A stretch of 64,000 nt of DNA from Arthrobacter globiformis (lineage in GTDB: Bacteria > Actinomycetota > Actinomycetes > Actinomycetales > Micrococcaceae): NCBI RefSeq assembly GCF_030815865.1, contig NZ_JAUSXI010000001.1:868001-932000 (forward strand). The letters are read 5' to 3'. Both the position numbers and the translations under genes were made by a program. Of this stretch, positions 35,210 through 44,206 are shown in pieces. Position 1 is the stretch's first letter, and every line of letters starts with the position of its first letter. Under the pieces are notes generated by a model, which did not search any database, was not told the DNA's origin, and was given only the letters and a program-made list of their open reading frames with translations.

Positions 35210-36639
35210 GCGTCGGAGTGCAGCCCGAAAAGGCTGCGGCCGTGGACCTGCCCAGGCTCGACCGCACCCTCCACCCAGCCGCCAAGGCCCCGATCCGCAT
35301 CGTTCACCTGGGGCTCGGTGCCTTCCACCGCTCGCACCAGGCCTGGTACACCCACCGGGCCGCCGACGCCGCAGACTGGGGGATCGCCGCCTTCACCGGA
35401 CGGCGCCCCGACGCGGCGCTGGCCCTGGCCGAACAGGACGGGCTCTTCACGCTGGTGGAACGTGCGGACGCGGGCGACTCCTTCGAGGTGGTCGGCAGTA
35501 TCGTCGAGGCGGTGGACGGCGCTGACGTGCAGCGGCTGGCGGAGCTGGTCTCGGCCCCGCGGACCGCCGTCGTCACGCTTACCGTCACTGAGGCCGCTTA
35601 CCGCCTTGGCGCCGATGGGCAGCCTGACCGCAGCGCTCCCGACGCCGTGGCCGACCTTGCGCTGCTGGCTTCCGGCAGCGGAAACCCGACGACGCCGCTG
35701 GGCCGGCTGGTGTTTGCCCTCGCCGCCCGCCGGGCGGCCGGGGCCGGTCCGCTCGCCGTCGTCTGCTGCGACAACCTCGCCAACAACGGCACCGTGGCCC
35801 ACAATGCCGTGGCGGGCATCGCCGGGGCATGGGACCCTTTGCTCGCGGCGTGGATTGACGCCAACGTCAGCTTCGTCAGCACCTCGGTGGACCGGATCAC
35901 GCCCCGCACTACGGATGCGGACCTGGCGGCTGTCGCAGAGTCGTGCGGCTACCGCGACACCTCGCCGGTGGTGGCCGAACCCTTCTCCAACTGGGTGCTC
36001 AGCGGGGACTTCCCCGCAGGCCGGCCGCGCTGGGAAGACGCCGGCGCCGTTTTCGTGGCGGACATCGAACAGTATGAGAACCGCAAGCTGTGGCTCCTGA
36101 ACGGGGCGCACTCGCTGCTGGCCTACGCGGGGCGGTTGCGCGGCCACACCACGGTGGCGGAGGCCCTGGCCGATCCGCTGTGCCGGAAAGCCGTGGAAGA
36201 GTTCTGGGACGAAGCGGAAAGCAACCTGCATGGACCGGACCTGCAGATTCCCGCCTACCGGGAGGCCCTCCTGGCGCGCTTTGGCAATGCCCGGATTGCC
36301 CATCACCTGGCGCAGATCGCCATGGACGGCAGCACCAAGCTGCGGATGCGGGCGGTGCCGGTGCTGCAGGCCGAGCGTGCCGCAGGCCGGTCCGGCGCCG
36401 CCGCCGCGCTCATGATTGCCGCCTGGATGGACTTCACTGCCGCGGCGGCAACGGTCCATGACGCCCTGGGTGAGAGCGTGGCCGCAGCCAACCGGCTCCG
36501 CGGGTTGGGCGGGGGCGGCACGGAGCGGACCCGCGCGCTACTGGCCCTGGTGGACCCGGCCCTGGCCGGGGACGCCGTCGTCGTACAGCTGATTGAAGAC
36601 CTGTGCGGAACGTTCTCGGAGCCGGCTGTCTCCGCCTAA
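35206..36639 (+). CDS. uxuB: Fructuronate reductase (mannitol dehydrogenase family)
   Basis: A 477-residue long-chain polyol dehydrogenase. The NAD region is IRIVHLGLGAFHRSHQAWYT, DNLANNGTVAHNAV precedes the linker, and the active-site lysine/asparagine/histidine block is NRKLWLLNGAHSLLAYAG. Directly after uronate isomerase the expected reaction is D-fructuronate to D-mannonate. Tagaturonate reductase is the alternative; the presence of ManD downstream favours fructuronate. Confidence 0.9.
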   Translation: MSVGVQPEKAAAVDLPRLDRTLHPAAKAPIRIVHLGLGAFHRSHQAWYTHRAADAADWGIAAFTGRRPDAALALAEQDGLFTLVERADAGDSFEVVGSIVEAVDGADVQRLAELVSAPRTAVVTLTVTEAAYRLGADGQPDRSAPDAVADLALLASGSGNPTTPLGRLVFALAARRAAGAGPLAVVCCDNLANNGTVAHNAVAGIAGAWDPLLAAWIDANVSFVSTSVDRITPRTTDADLAAVAESCGYRDTSPVVAEPFSNWVLSGDFPAGRPRWEDAGAVFVADIEQYENRKLWLLNGAHSLLAYAGRLRGHTTVAEALADPLCRKAVEEFWDEAESNLHGPDLQIPAYREALLARFGNARIAHHLAQIAMDGSTKLRMRAVPVLQAERAAGRSGAAAALMIAAWMDFTAAAATVHDALGESVAAANRLRGLGGGGTERTRALLALVDPALAGDAVVVQLIEDLCGTFSEPAVSA

Positions 36640-36656
36640 CGTCTTCGTACCTGCGG

Positions 36657-36702
36657 CACTGCCCGGCTTCCGGACCATAGGGAGCCGGGCAGTGGCGTTT
36701 TC
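36657..36702 (+). terminator. Terminator after uxuB
   Basis: CACTGCCCGGCT (36657-36668) pairs with AGCCGGGCAGTG (36683-36694), extended by CC/GG, then GCGTTTT. This separates uxaC-uxuB from the uidA unit, which has its own LacI-controlled promoter. Confidence 0.75.
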
Positions 36703-36748
36703 CGGGCGCCCCTGCGCACCGCCATTTTGTAAAAGTTTCAAGGAATAC

Positions 36749-36788
36749 TTGGCAACCGCTTGCCATTTGATTGCCAAGTGATTAGCAT
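36749..36788 (+). promoter_or_regulatory. LacI operator and promoter of uidA
   Basis: Operator TTGGCAACCGCTTGCCAT at 36749-36766 plus an extra half-site TTGCCAA at 36771. Promoter TTGCCA (36760-36765), 17-bp spacer, TAGCAT (36783-36788). The leader to the uidA ATG is about 95 nt. Confidence 0.72.
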
Positions 36789-36889
36789 TACAACAAGAGC
36801 AAAACCCGGCCCGCCGCCGGAGCAGATATCTTTCCCCGGCTCAGTCCCGCAAGGCTCAGCCCGCAAAGACGCGATAGGACCCCAACACC

Positions 36890-38713
36890 ATGCTTAAGCC
36901 ACAGGCAAATGAAACCCGAGAGCTGATCAACCTCGACGGCCTCTTCCACTTCAAGGTGGACTTTGACCGGGCCGGGCACCGGGAGGAATGGTTCAAGGCC
37001 CCGCTGGCCACGGATCTCGAAATGGGCGTTCCCGCGAGCTACAACGATGTCTTCCCGGACAAAGCCATCCGCGACCACGTGGGCTACGTCTGGTACCAGC
37101 GTGAGGTGCGCGTGCCGCGCGGCTGGGCAGGGGAGCGGATCCACGTGCGCCTGGATTCCGCCACCCACGAAGGCATGGTCTGGGTCAACGACGTCCTGGT
37201 GGCCGAGCACACCGGTGGCTACATGCCGTTCAGCGCAGACATCACCGACCACGTCGAGGCCGGAAAGGCGTTCCGCCTCACGATCGCCGTGAACAACGAA
37301 CTCACCCAGGCCACCATCCCGCCGGGCAGCATCACGGTCACGGAGGACGGACGCCGCCAGCAAAGCTACCTGCACGACTTCTACAACTACGCCGGCCTGC
37401 ACCGCAGTGTGTGGCTTTACAGCACGCCTGCCGCCACCGTCGACGACATCACCGTGGTAACCGGCTTCGAAGGTACTGCCGGCACCGTCGACTACACCAT
37501 CGCCACAGCGGGCGGCGCGGGCAGCGAAACGGTGACTGTTTCGCTCAAGGATGCCGACGGCGTCACGGTAGCCACCGCGGACGGCGCCACGGGCACCCTG
37601 GCGATTGACGGCGTCGTACTTTGGAAGCCAGGGGCCGCCCACCTCTACAGCCTGACCACTGAAATCCACGACGGCGGCCGGCTGGTCGACACGTACACCC
37701 TGCCGGTGGGCGTCCGGACCGTTGAGGTCAGCGGCAAGGAATTCCTCATCAACGGCGAACCGTTCTACTTCACCGGCTTCGGCATGCACGAGGACCATGT
37801 GGCCATCGGCAAGGGCCACAGCAACGCCCAGATGGTCAACGACTTCCAGCTCCTGGACTGGGTGGGTGCCAATTCGTTCCGCACGTCGCACTACCCCTAC
37901 GCCGAAGAGGTCATGGACTTCGCCGACCGGCACGGCATCGTGGTGATCGACGAGACCGCCGCAGTGGGGCTGCACCTCGGCTTCGGCGCCGTGTTCGGCG
38001 GCATCGCCAAGAAGACCTACGTGGACGGCGGCGTGGACGCCAACACAGCGGCAAACCACCGCCAGGCCATCACGGAGCTCGTGGCCCGGGACAAGAACCA
38101 CCCGTCCGTGGTGATCTGGTCCATCGCCAACGAACCCAACGGCTCCGAGGAAGGCGCCCGCGAGTACTTCCAGCCGCTGGCGGAACTCACCCGCCAGCTG
38201 GACCCTACCCGTCCCGTCGGCTACGTCAACGTCATGTTCGACACCCCGGACAAGGAACTGCTGGGCGACCTCTTCGACGTCATCATGCTCAACCGCTACT
38301 ACGGCTGGTACCTGAACAACGGCGACCTCGAAACCGCCGAGCAGGTCCTGGAAAAGGAACTGCGCGAATGGGAAGCCAAGTACGGCAAGCCCATGATCAT
38401 GACCGAGTACGGACCGGACACGATGCCCGGCTTCCACTCCATTTACGAGCAGCCCTGGAGCGAGGAATACCAGGCCGCCTTCCTGGCCATGTACCACCGG
38501 GTCTTCGACCGCGTGGACGCCATGGTGGGCGAGCAGGTCTGGAACTTCGCAGACTTCCAGACCTCCAACGGCATCATGCGCGTGGACGGCAACAAGAAGG
38601 GTGTGTTCACCCGGGATCGCCGGCCCAAACCCGCCGCCTTCGCCCTGCGCCAGCGCTGGACCGCACTTGCGGGCAGCAAGAACGTCAGCGGCGAGACCCT
38701 CAGCAACCCCTAG
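36890..38713 (+). CDS. uidA: Beta-glucuronidase, GH2
   Basis: A 607-residue GH2 enzyme close in length and layout to E. coli GusA: sugar-binding jelly roll (about 1-180), immunoglobulin-like domain (about 180-275) and TIM barrel. The acid/base is E415 in WSIANEPNGSEEGAREYF and the nucleophile is E506 in IMTEYGPDTMPGFHS. The GVRTVEVSGKEFLINGEPFY block opens the barrel. It has no signal peptide, so it acts on imported glucuronides. It is followed by a glucuronide symporter gene. Confidence 0.94.
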   Translation: MLKPQANETRELINLDGLFHFKVDFDRAGHREEWFKAPLATDLEMGVPASYNDVFPDKAIRDHVGYVWYQREVRVPRGWAGERIHVRLDSATHEGMVWVNDVLVAEHTGGYMPFSADITDHVEAGKAFRLTIAVNNELTQATIPPGSITVTEDGRRQQSYLHDFYNYAGLHRSVWLYSTPAATVDDITVVTGFEGTAGTVDYTIATAGGAGSETVTVSLKDADGVTVATADGATGTLAIDGVVLWKPGAAHLYSLTTEIHDGGRLVDTYTLPVGVRTVEVSGKEFLINGEPFYFTGFGMHEDHVAIGKGHSNAQMVNDFQLLDWVGANSFRTSHYPYAEEVMDFADRHGIVVIDETAAVGLHLGFGAVFGGIAKKTYVDGGVDANTAANHRQAITELVARDKNHPSVVIWSIANEPNGSEEGAREYFQPLAELTRQLDPTRPVGYVNVMFDTPDKELLGDLFDVIMLNRYYGWYLNNGDLETAEQVLEKELREWEAKYGKPMIMTEYGPDTMPGFHSIYEQPWSEEYQAAFLAMYHRVFDRVDAMVGEQVWNFADFQTSNGIMRVDGNKKGVFTRDRRPKPAAFALRQRWTALAGSKNVSGETLSNP

Positions 38714-38730
38714 CGCTTTTCACATTTTGC

Positions 38731-38747
38731 GCCGGCCTCGGGCCGGC
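38731..38747 (+). other. Small hairpin between uidA and the symporter gene
   Basis: GCCGGCC-TCG-GGCCGGC lies between the uidA stop and the AAAGGAG of the next gene. With no U tract it is more likely an mRNA-processing or expression-balancing hairpin than a full terminator. Confidence 0.45.
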
Positions 38748-38768
38748 ACCGGGTAAAGGAGCCCATTC

Positions 38769-40208
38769 ATGAAAAAGCTGAACAAGCTCAGCATCATCGG
38801 CTACGGAGCCGGGGATGCCGCCAACAACCTCGCTTTCACCACGGCCACCATGTTCCTGCTGGTGTACTACACGGACGTCGCCGGCATTTCTGCGGCAGCA
38901 GCAGGTACGCTGCTGCTGGTCGTCAGGATCTTCGATGCGTTCGCCGATGTCTTTGCCGGCCGCATGGTGGACCGCAACTACAGCAAGCGCTTCGGGAAGT
39001 TCCGTCCGTTCATCATGTTCGGCTCGATCCCGCTGCTGCTCCTGAGCGTGGCAACCTTCTCCGTCCCGCAGCTGGGCGAGTCCGGAACCCTGATCTACGC
39101 CTACGTCACCTACGCCGCCCTTGGCCTGGCCTACAGCCTGGTCAACATCCCCTACGGCTCGCTCGCCGGCGCCATGACCCAGGACCCGGGCGACCGTGCC
39201 AAGCTGGGATCGGCCCGGATGGTTGGCGGTCTGCTGGTGGGTTCGGCCCTCGGCATTTTCGTGGCACCCCTCATCAAGCCTGGCGCTGACCTGCAGGCAA
39301 CCTTCACCACCATCACCCTGGTGTTCGTCGGGATCGGCACGGTCCTATACTTCTTCACCGTCCTCACCGCCAAGGAACGCGTCCACCGCGCCGTTCCGAA
39401 CGTCTCGCTCAAGCAGAGCATGGAAACCCTAAAGGGCAACAAGCCCCTCCTGATGCTGTGCATCAGCTCCTTCTTGTTCCTCTCCGGCTACCTGGCACTT
39501 ACCTCCGTGCAGCTGTACTACCTGCGGGACGTCCTCGGCCGCCTGGACTTGTACCCGGTGCTGTCCATCATCCAGCTCGTCCTGACCTTCGTTCTGGCCG
39601 CGTTTATGCCCAAGTTGGTCCGCAACATCGGCAAGAAACACATCTACATTTACTCCTCCCTGATCACTGTCGTCGGCGGTGTGGTTATTTTCTTCACGCC
39701 GGCAAGCCAGGTCATGATCGGCTTTGCCGGCCTGGTGCTCAGCCTCGTAGGCGTCCTCGCAATGAGCATCGTGGTGTGGGCCCTCGAAGCCGACACCGTG
39801 GAATACGGCGAATGGAAGACCGGCGTCCGCACCGAGGGCATCACCTACGCCTTGTTCTCCTTCACCCGCAAGACCGGCCAGGCCGTGGGCGGAGCCCTTG
39901 CCGCGTACGCACTCGCGTTGGGCGGCTACAAGTCCGGTGGGGTCGCCCAGACCCCGGACGCGGTGTTCGGCATTCAGGTCGCAGCGGGTGCACTACCTGC
40001 CGTACTGACAATCCTCGCGGTATTGGTCATGACCAAGTACACGCTGACCGATGCCAAGCACGCCGAGATCCTCACGGAGATCCGGGCCCGCCGCGAAAGC
40101 GGCGATGCCCCCAAAAAGGCCGGTGCCGCCGTCGAACCCTCCACTGACGACACAGACGGCACCGAAACAGCCACGTCCACGAAGCCGCTCGCGGCGCCCA
40201 CCAACTGA
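38769..40208 (+). CDS. GPH-family glucuronide:cation symporter (UidB-like)
   Basis: A 479-residue transporter with about twelve membrane segments of the glycoside-pentoside-hexuronide family. Signatures are [20 protein letters not shown], the [20 protein letters not shown] loop and [20 protein letters not shown] before segment 10. The soluble tail is rich in threonine and acidic residues. Next to beta-glucuronidase the substrate is most likely a glucuronide, taken up with a proton or sodium. Confidence 0.9.
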   Translation: MKKLNKLSIIGYGAGDAANNLAFTTATMFLLVYYTDVAGISAAAAGTLLLVVRIFDAFADVFAGRMVDRNYSKRFGKFRPFIMFGSIPLLLLSVATFSVPQLGESGTLIYAYVTYAALGLAYSLVNIPYGSLAGAMTQDPGDRAKLGSARMVGGLLVGSALGIFVAPLIKPGADLQATFTTITLVFVGIGTVLYFFTVLTAKERVHRAVPNVSLKQSMETLKGNKPLLMLCISSFLFLSGYLALTSVQLYYLRDVLGRLDLYPVLSIIQLVLTFVLAAFMPKLVRNIGKKHIYIYSSLITVVGGVVIFFTPASQVMIGFAGLVLSLVGVLAMSIVVWALEADTVEYGEWKTGVRTEGITYALFSFTRKTGQAVGGALAAYALALGGYKSGGVAQTPDAVFGIQVAAGALPAVLTILAVLVMTKYTLTDAKHAEILTEIRARRESGDAPKKAGAAVEPSTDDTDGTETATSTKPLAAPTN

Positions 40209-40240
40209 CCCCTGAACCTGTCCATCCGAAAGGACCTGTT

Positions 40241-41470
40241 GTGAAAATCATTGCCGCGGAAGTCTTCGTGACGAGCCCCTCCCGTAACTTCGTGACCCTT
40301 CGTATTACTACGGAGGACGGTGTGACCGGCATCGGTGATGCCACGCTGAACGGCCGCGAACTCGCGGTGGCGGCGTACCTGAAGGAACACGTCGCGCAGC
40401 TGCTGATCGGGAAGGACCCGCACCGGATCGAGGACACCTGGCAGTTCCTGTACCGGTCCTCGTACTGGCGCCGCGGCCCGGTCACGATGGCCGCGATCGC
40501 CGCCGTGGACATGGCTTTGTGGGACATCAAGGGCAAGCTGGCCGGCATGCCGGTCTACCAGCTGCTCGGCGGGGCGTCCCGCAACGGGCTGCGCGCCTAC
40601 GGCCACGCGTCCGGTTCGGACATCCCGTCCCTGTTCGACTCCGTCCGGGAGCACCTGGAACTCGGGTACAAGTCGGTCCGGATTCAGACCGCCGTGCCCG
40701 GCATCAAGGCCGTGTACGGGGTGGCCGCGCAGGCGCAGGCATCGGGGGAGCGGTACGACTACGAACCGGCCGGGCGCGGTGCGTTCCCGGTGGAGGAGGA
40801 CTGGGACACCCGCGCCTACCTGCGCCACCTGCCAGCCGTGTTCGAGGCGGTCCGGAACGAGTTCGGCCCGGAACTGCCGCTGCTGCACGACGGCCACCAC
40901 CGCATGACGCCGATCCAGGCCGCGAAGCTGGGCAAGGCGCTGGAACCGTATGACCTGTTCTGGCTCGAGGACTGCACCCCGGCCGAAAACCAGGAGGCAC
41001 TGCGCCTGGTCCGCCAGCACACCACCACGCCGCTGGCCATCGGTGAAATTTTCAACACCGTGTACGACTACCAGAGCATCATCAAGGAACAGCTGATCGA
41101 CTACGTCCGGGCAGCCTCCACCCACTTCGGCGGCATCAGCCCACTGAAGAAGGTGATGGACTTCGCCGCGCAGTACCAGATCAAGTCCGGCTTCCACGGC
41201 CCCACCGACATTTCCCCGGTCGGGTTCGCCGCGCAGCTGCACGTGGGCCTGGCGATCCACAACTACGGCATCCAGGAATACATGCAGCACTCGGCCGCCA
41301 CGAACGAGGTGTTCGAGCAGTCCATGACGTTCACGGACGGTTACCTGCACCCGGGCGACAAACCCGGCATCGGCGTCGAATTCAACGAGGAAGCCGCAGC
41401 CGCCTACCCGTACCAGCAGGCCTACCTGCCCTACAACCGCCTCGTCGACGGAACGGTCCACGACTGGTGA
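40241..41470 (+). CDS. manD: D-mannonate dehydratase, ManD (enolase superfamily)
   Basis: A 409-residue enolase-superfamily dehydratase. [40 protein letters not shown] and [20 protein letters not shown] match the ManD group; [20 protein letters not shown] carries the late histidine. It turns D-mannonate into 2-keto-3-deoxygluconate, the step after UxuB. GTG start with GAAAGGACC upstream. Some relatives are slow on gluconate instead, but pathway context supports mannonate. Stop overlaps the gluconokinase GTG. Confidence 0.9.
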   Translation: MKIIAAEVFVTSPSRNFVTLRITTEDGVTGIGDATLNGRELAVAAYLKEHVAQLLIGKDPHRIEDTWQFLYRSSYWRRGPVTMAAIAAVDMALWDIKGKLAGMPVYQLLGGASRNGLRAYGHASGSDIPSLFDSVREHLELGYKSVRIQTAVPGIKAVYGVAAQAQASGERYDYEPAGRGAFPVEEDWDTRAYLRHLPAVFEAVRNEFGPELPLLHDGHHRMTPIQAAKLGKALEPYDLFWLEDCTPAENQEALRLVRQHTTTPLAIGEIFNTVYDYQSIIKEQLIDYVRAASTHFGGISPLKKVMDFAAQYQIKSGFHGPTDISPVGFAAQLHVGLAIHNYGIQEYMQHSAATNEVFEQSMTFTDGYLHPGDKPGIGVEFNEEAAAAYPYQQAYLPYNRLVDGTVHDW

Positions 41471-42003
41471 GCGGGCACTCCCCGGCCAGCGGCCTCCGTG
41501 TGATTGTCATGGGCGTGTCCGGCTGCGGCAAGACCACCATCGGCGACCTCCTGGCACGCGAGCTAGGGGTTCCTTTCCTCGACGGCGACTCGCTGCACCC
41601 GGTGGAGAACGTCACAAAGATGGCCGCCGGCACGCCGCTGACAGACGAGGACCGCTGGCCCTGGCTTGCGATCGTGGGCCGGGAACTGGCGGCTGCCGGC
41701 CCGGACGGGCTGGTCCTCGCCTGCTCGGCGCTGAGGCGCAGCTACCGGGATGCGATCCGGGAACAGGCTCCGGACACCCTGTTCCTGCACTTGCACGGCA
41801 GCAAAGAGGTCCTGACCGCCCGCACCGAGGGACGGACCGGCCACTTCATGCCGCCAGCCCTCCTCGAGTCGCAACTGGCCACGCTCGAACCGCTTCAGGC
41901 CGATGAGGCGGGCGTGTTGGTGGACATTGCCGCACCGGTTAACGCCGTCGTCCAACAGGCGATGTCCGGCCTCAACCGCCTGGGCTGCCGCGCAGCCAGC
42001 TAG
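41467..42003 (+). CDS. gntK: Gluconokinase
   Basis: A 178-residue P-loop kinase: [19 protein letters not shown], then [20 protein letters not shown] and [18 protein letters not shown], all standard for gluconokinase. It phosphorylates D-gluconate to 6-phosphogluconate. In the operon it occupies the place where a 2-keto-3-deoxygluconate kinase would be expected. Its stop codon lies inside a 19-bp tandem repeat. Confidence 0.9.
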   Translation: MSGHSPASGLRVIVMGVSGCGKTTIGDLLARELGVPFLDGDSLHPVENVTKMAAGTPLTDEDRWPWLAIVGRELAAAGPDGLVLACSALRRSYRDAIREQAPDTLFLHLHGSKEVLTARTEGRTGHFMPPALLESQLATLEPLQADEAGVLVDIAAPVNAVVQQAMSGLNRLGCRAAS

Positions 42004-42066
42004 CCACCGCGCAGCCAGCTAGCCACCGCGCAGCAAGCTGACCACCGCGCAGCAAGTTGGCCACGG
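41991..42066 (+). repeat. 19-bp tandem repeat across the gluconokinase stop
   Basis: CGCAGC recurs at 41991, 42010, 42029 and 42048, with flanking sequence of the form CCGCGCAGCCAGCTAGCCA. Four units at a 19-bp period. Because 19 is not a multiple of three, a copy-number change leaves the stop in the first unit unaffected. Confidence 0.8.
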
Positions 42067-42075
42067 CGCGTCAAC

Positions 42076-42131
42076 AGCGCGAACGGACACTTGAGGACCC
42101 GCGATCCGGGGCTTAAGTGTCTGTTCGCGCT
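42076..42131 (+). terminator. Long hairpin after gluconokinase
   Basis: A 20-bp stem (42076-42095 with 42112-42131) is complete in plus-strand RNA if two G-U pairs are allowed; on the other strand these are mismatches. Additional CCC/GGG pairs extend it. No U tract. It probably ends or protects the glucuronate operon transcript. Confidence 0.55.
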
Positions 42132-42169
42132 CTGTGCTCGCGTGCACCGGGAGGCGTACCGTATGGCTC

Positions 42170-43432
42170 ATGGAGAGTACAGGGTGCGCGGTGGTGGGCG
42201 GCGGGCCGGCCGGCATGATGCTGGGCCTCTTGCTGGCGCGGGCCGGCGTCGAGGTCACCGTCCTCGAAAAGCATGGCGACTTCCTCCGGGACTTCCGCGG
42301 CGACACCGTCCATGCCTCCACCATCCGGCTCATCGACGAACTCGGACTCGGGGCCGAGTTCCGCGAACTGCCGCAAAGCCGGCTGCGCAATGTCGCCTTC
42401 CCGGTGCCCGGCGGCGGCCTCGTCACGCTGGGCAATTTCGCCGCGCTCCGGCCGCCGTACAACTACATCGCCATGATGCCGCAGTGGGACTTCCTGAACT
42501 TCCTGGCCCGCGCCGCCGAGCATGAGCCGACGTTCACGCTCCTGATGGAGCACAAGGCTACGTCCCTGATGTCCGACGGCGGACGGGTCACCGGTGTCCG
42601 GTACCTCACCCCGGACGGCACCGAAGGTGCCCTCCGCGCAGACCTCGTGGTGGCCACGGACGGCAGGCATTCGGTGCTGCGCCAGGCGGCCGGCCTGAAA
42701 TCGAAGGACTACCCGGTGCCGTTCGACACCTGGTGGTTCAAGCTGCCGCGGGCCGGGTCCGAACAGGGGGAGGTGGCCGGGATCGTTCCGGCCTTCGGCG
42801 ACCGCGCCGGCGTCATCGCCCTGTTCCGGGACACCTATTACCAGATGGGCTACTTCGCCCCGAAAGGCTCCGGCGCCCGTATTCAGCGTGAGGGGGTGGA
42901 ACGGTTCCGGGAGCGAATCGCCGCGCTGCGCCCTGACCTTGCCGACAGGGTGGATGCGATCGGTTCGCTGGACGACCTTCACTGGCTTGATGTCCGGCTG
43001 GACCGCCTGCGGCGCTGGTATGTCGACGGGCTGCTGTGCATCGGCGATGCCGCGCATGCGATGTCCCCGGCCGGCGGGGTGGGGATTAACCTGGCTATCC
43101 AGGACGCCGTGGCCGCGGCCGCCCGGCTTGCCCCCGCGTTGCTGCGCGGCAATGTCACAGTGAAGGATCTTGCGGCCGTGCAGCGGCGGCGGCTGCTGCC
43201 CACCGTGATCATCCAGTCTGTCCAGCGCTTCATGCACCGCGGCGTCTTTGTCCCGCTCTTCACCGGCAAGAGGTCGGGAGCGCCGCCGGTGATGATGTAC
43301 CTCGCCCAGCACGTGCCCGTCCTGATGCGGCTGCTGCCCCGGATGATCGCGATAGGACCGTTGCCCGAGCACGCGCCCGCCTTTGCCAGGCGGGTGGACG
43401 CGGGGCCCGGCAAGGCACCCGGCACCGACTAA
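42170..43432 (+). CDS. FAD-dependent monooxygenase-like oxidoreductase
   Basis: A 420-residue PHBH/UbiH-fold flavoprotein: GCAVVGGGPAGMMLGLLLAR binds FAD, DLVVATDGRHSVLRQAAG is the DG motif and LLCIGDAAHAMSPAGGVGIN the GD motif. Substrate unknown; this group includes hydroxylases and halogenase relatives. The ATG at 42170 is just ahead of the FAD motif. It is preceded by the repeat/hairpin region and followed 10 bp later by pyrE. Confidence 0.82.
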   Translation: MESTGCAVVGGGPAGMMLGLLLARAGVEVTVLEKHGDFLRDFRGDTVHASTIRLIDELGLGAEFRELPQSRLRNVAFPVPGGGLVTLGNFAALRPPYNYIAMMPQWDFLNFLARAAEHEPTFTLLMEHKATSLMSDGGRVTGVRYLTPDGTEGALRADLVVATDGRHSVLRQAAGLKSKDYPVPFDTWWFKLPRAGSEQGEVAGIVPAFGDRAGVIALFRDTYYQMGYFAPKGSGARIQREGVERFRERIAALRPDLADRVDAIGSLDDLHWLDVRLDRLRRWYVDGLLCIGDAAHAMSPAGGVGINLAIQDAVAAAARLAPALLRGNVTVKDLAAVQRRRLLPTVIIQSVQRFMHRGVFVPLFTGKRSGAPPVMMYLAQHVPVLMRLLPRMIAIGPLPEHAPAFARRVDAGPGKAPGTD

Positions 43433-43442
43433 ACTGGAGCCC

Positions 43443-44024
43443 ATGACTGCCACCCCGGACTCGCTTTCCGACACCGCTGCCCGTGCCCGACTTCTGGAAC
43501 TGATCAAGGAGCTCGCGGTTGTCCGCGGCAAGGTCATTCTGTCCAGCGGTGCCGAGGCCGACTACTACATCGACCTGCGCCGCATCACCCTGCACCACGA
43601 GGCCTCCAAGCTGGTTGGCCAGGTCATGCTGTCCCTGATCGACGACGCCGGCATCGGTTTTGAGTGCGCCGGCGGCCTCACGATGGGGGCAGACCCGGTG
43701 GGCACCGCCGTCATGCACGCCGCCACCGACGCCGGCCGGGCGGTCGACGCGTTCGTGGTCCGCAAGGCGCAGAAGTCGTACGGTATGGGCCGCCAGGTGG
43801 AGGGTCCGTCCGTCGAGGGCCGCAAGGTCCTGGTGCTTGAGGACACCTCCACCACCGGCGGCTCGGCCCTGACCGCCGTCGAGGGCGTTCGCAACGCCGG
43901 CGGCAACGTCGTGGCTGTCGCCGTCATTGTCGACCGCGACACGGGAGCCAAGGAAAAGATCGAAGCCGAAGCCGGCGTGCCGTACCTGTACGCCTTCAGC
44001 AAGGACGAGCTCGGCCTGAGCTGA
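43443..44024 (+). CDS. pyrE: Orotate phosphoribosyltransferase
   Basis: A 193-residue enzyme of de novo UMP synthesis. GKVILSSGAEADYYIDLRR is the N-terminal block, FVVRKAQKSYGMGRQVEG the flexible loop and VLVLEDTSTTGGSALTAVEG the PRPP-binding motif. TGGAG precedes the ATG at 43443. A strong terminator follows. Confidence 0.95.
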   Translation: MTATPDSLSDTAARARLLELIKELAVVRGKVILSSGAEADYYIDLRRITLHHEASKLVGQVMLSLIDDAGIGFECAGGLTMGADPVGTAVMHAATDAGRAVDAFVVRKAQKSYGMGRQVEGPSVEGRKVLVLEDTSTTGGSALTAVEGVRNAGGNVVAVAVIVDRDTGAKEKIEAEAGVPYLYAFSKDELGLS

Positions 44025-44088
44025 TCTTCGCCTGAGCTGCGCTGGCAGCGGAGCGGACGCCTGGAGCGGACCGTTGGAGCGGACCGTT

Positions 44089-44136
44089 GGAGCGGACGAC
44101 GGCGGGACCTCCCGCCGTCGTCCGCTCCGCTTTTTT
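44089..44136 (+). terminator. Rho-independent terminator after pyrE
   Basis: An 18-bp perfect stem (44089-44106 with 44111-44128) with ACCT loop, then GC and six T. Upstream, GGAGCGGACCGTT occurs twice in tandem (44063-44088), repeating part of the left arm. Confidence 0.93.
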
Positions 44137-44206
44137 GGCCTAAGCCTTTGGGCCGAAGGCCCAGCCCGCTTGTGCTGCCCCGCTGGGCTGTGCCTAGGGT
44201 AGTCCA

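Noticed and set aside
36788..38497. Long minus-strand frame opposite uidA
   Set aside because: Opposite a complete GH2 enzyme with both catalytic glutamates; no domain in the reverse frame.
44137..44190. GGCC-rich short inverted repeats after the pyrE terminator
   Set aside because: Short, GC-only repeats expected by chance at this base composition; the true terminator is just upstream.
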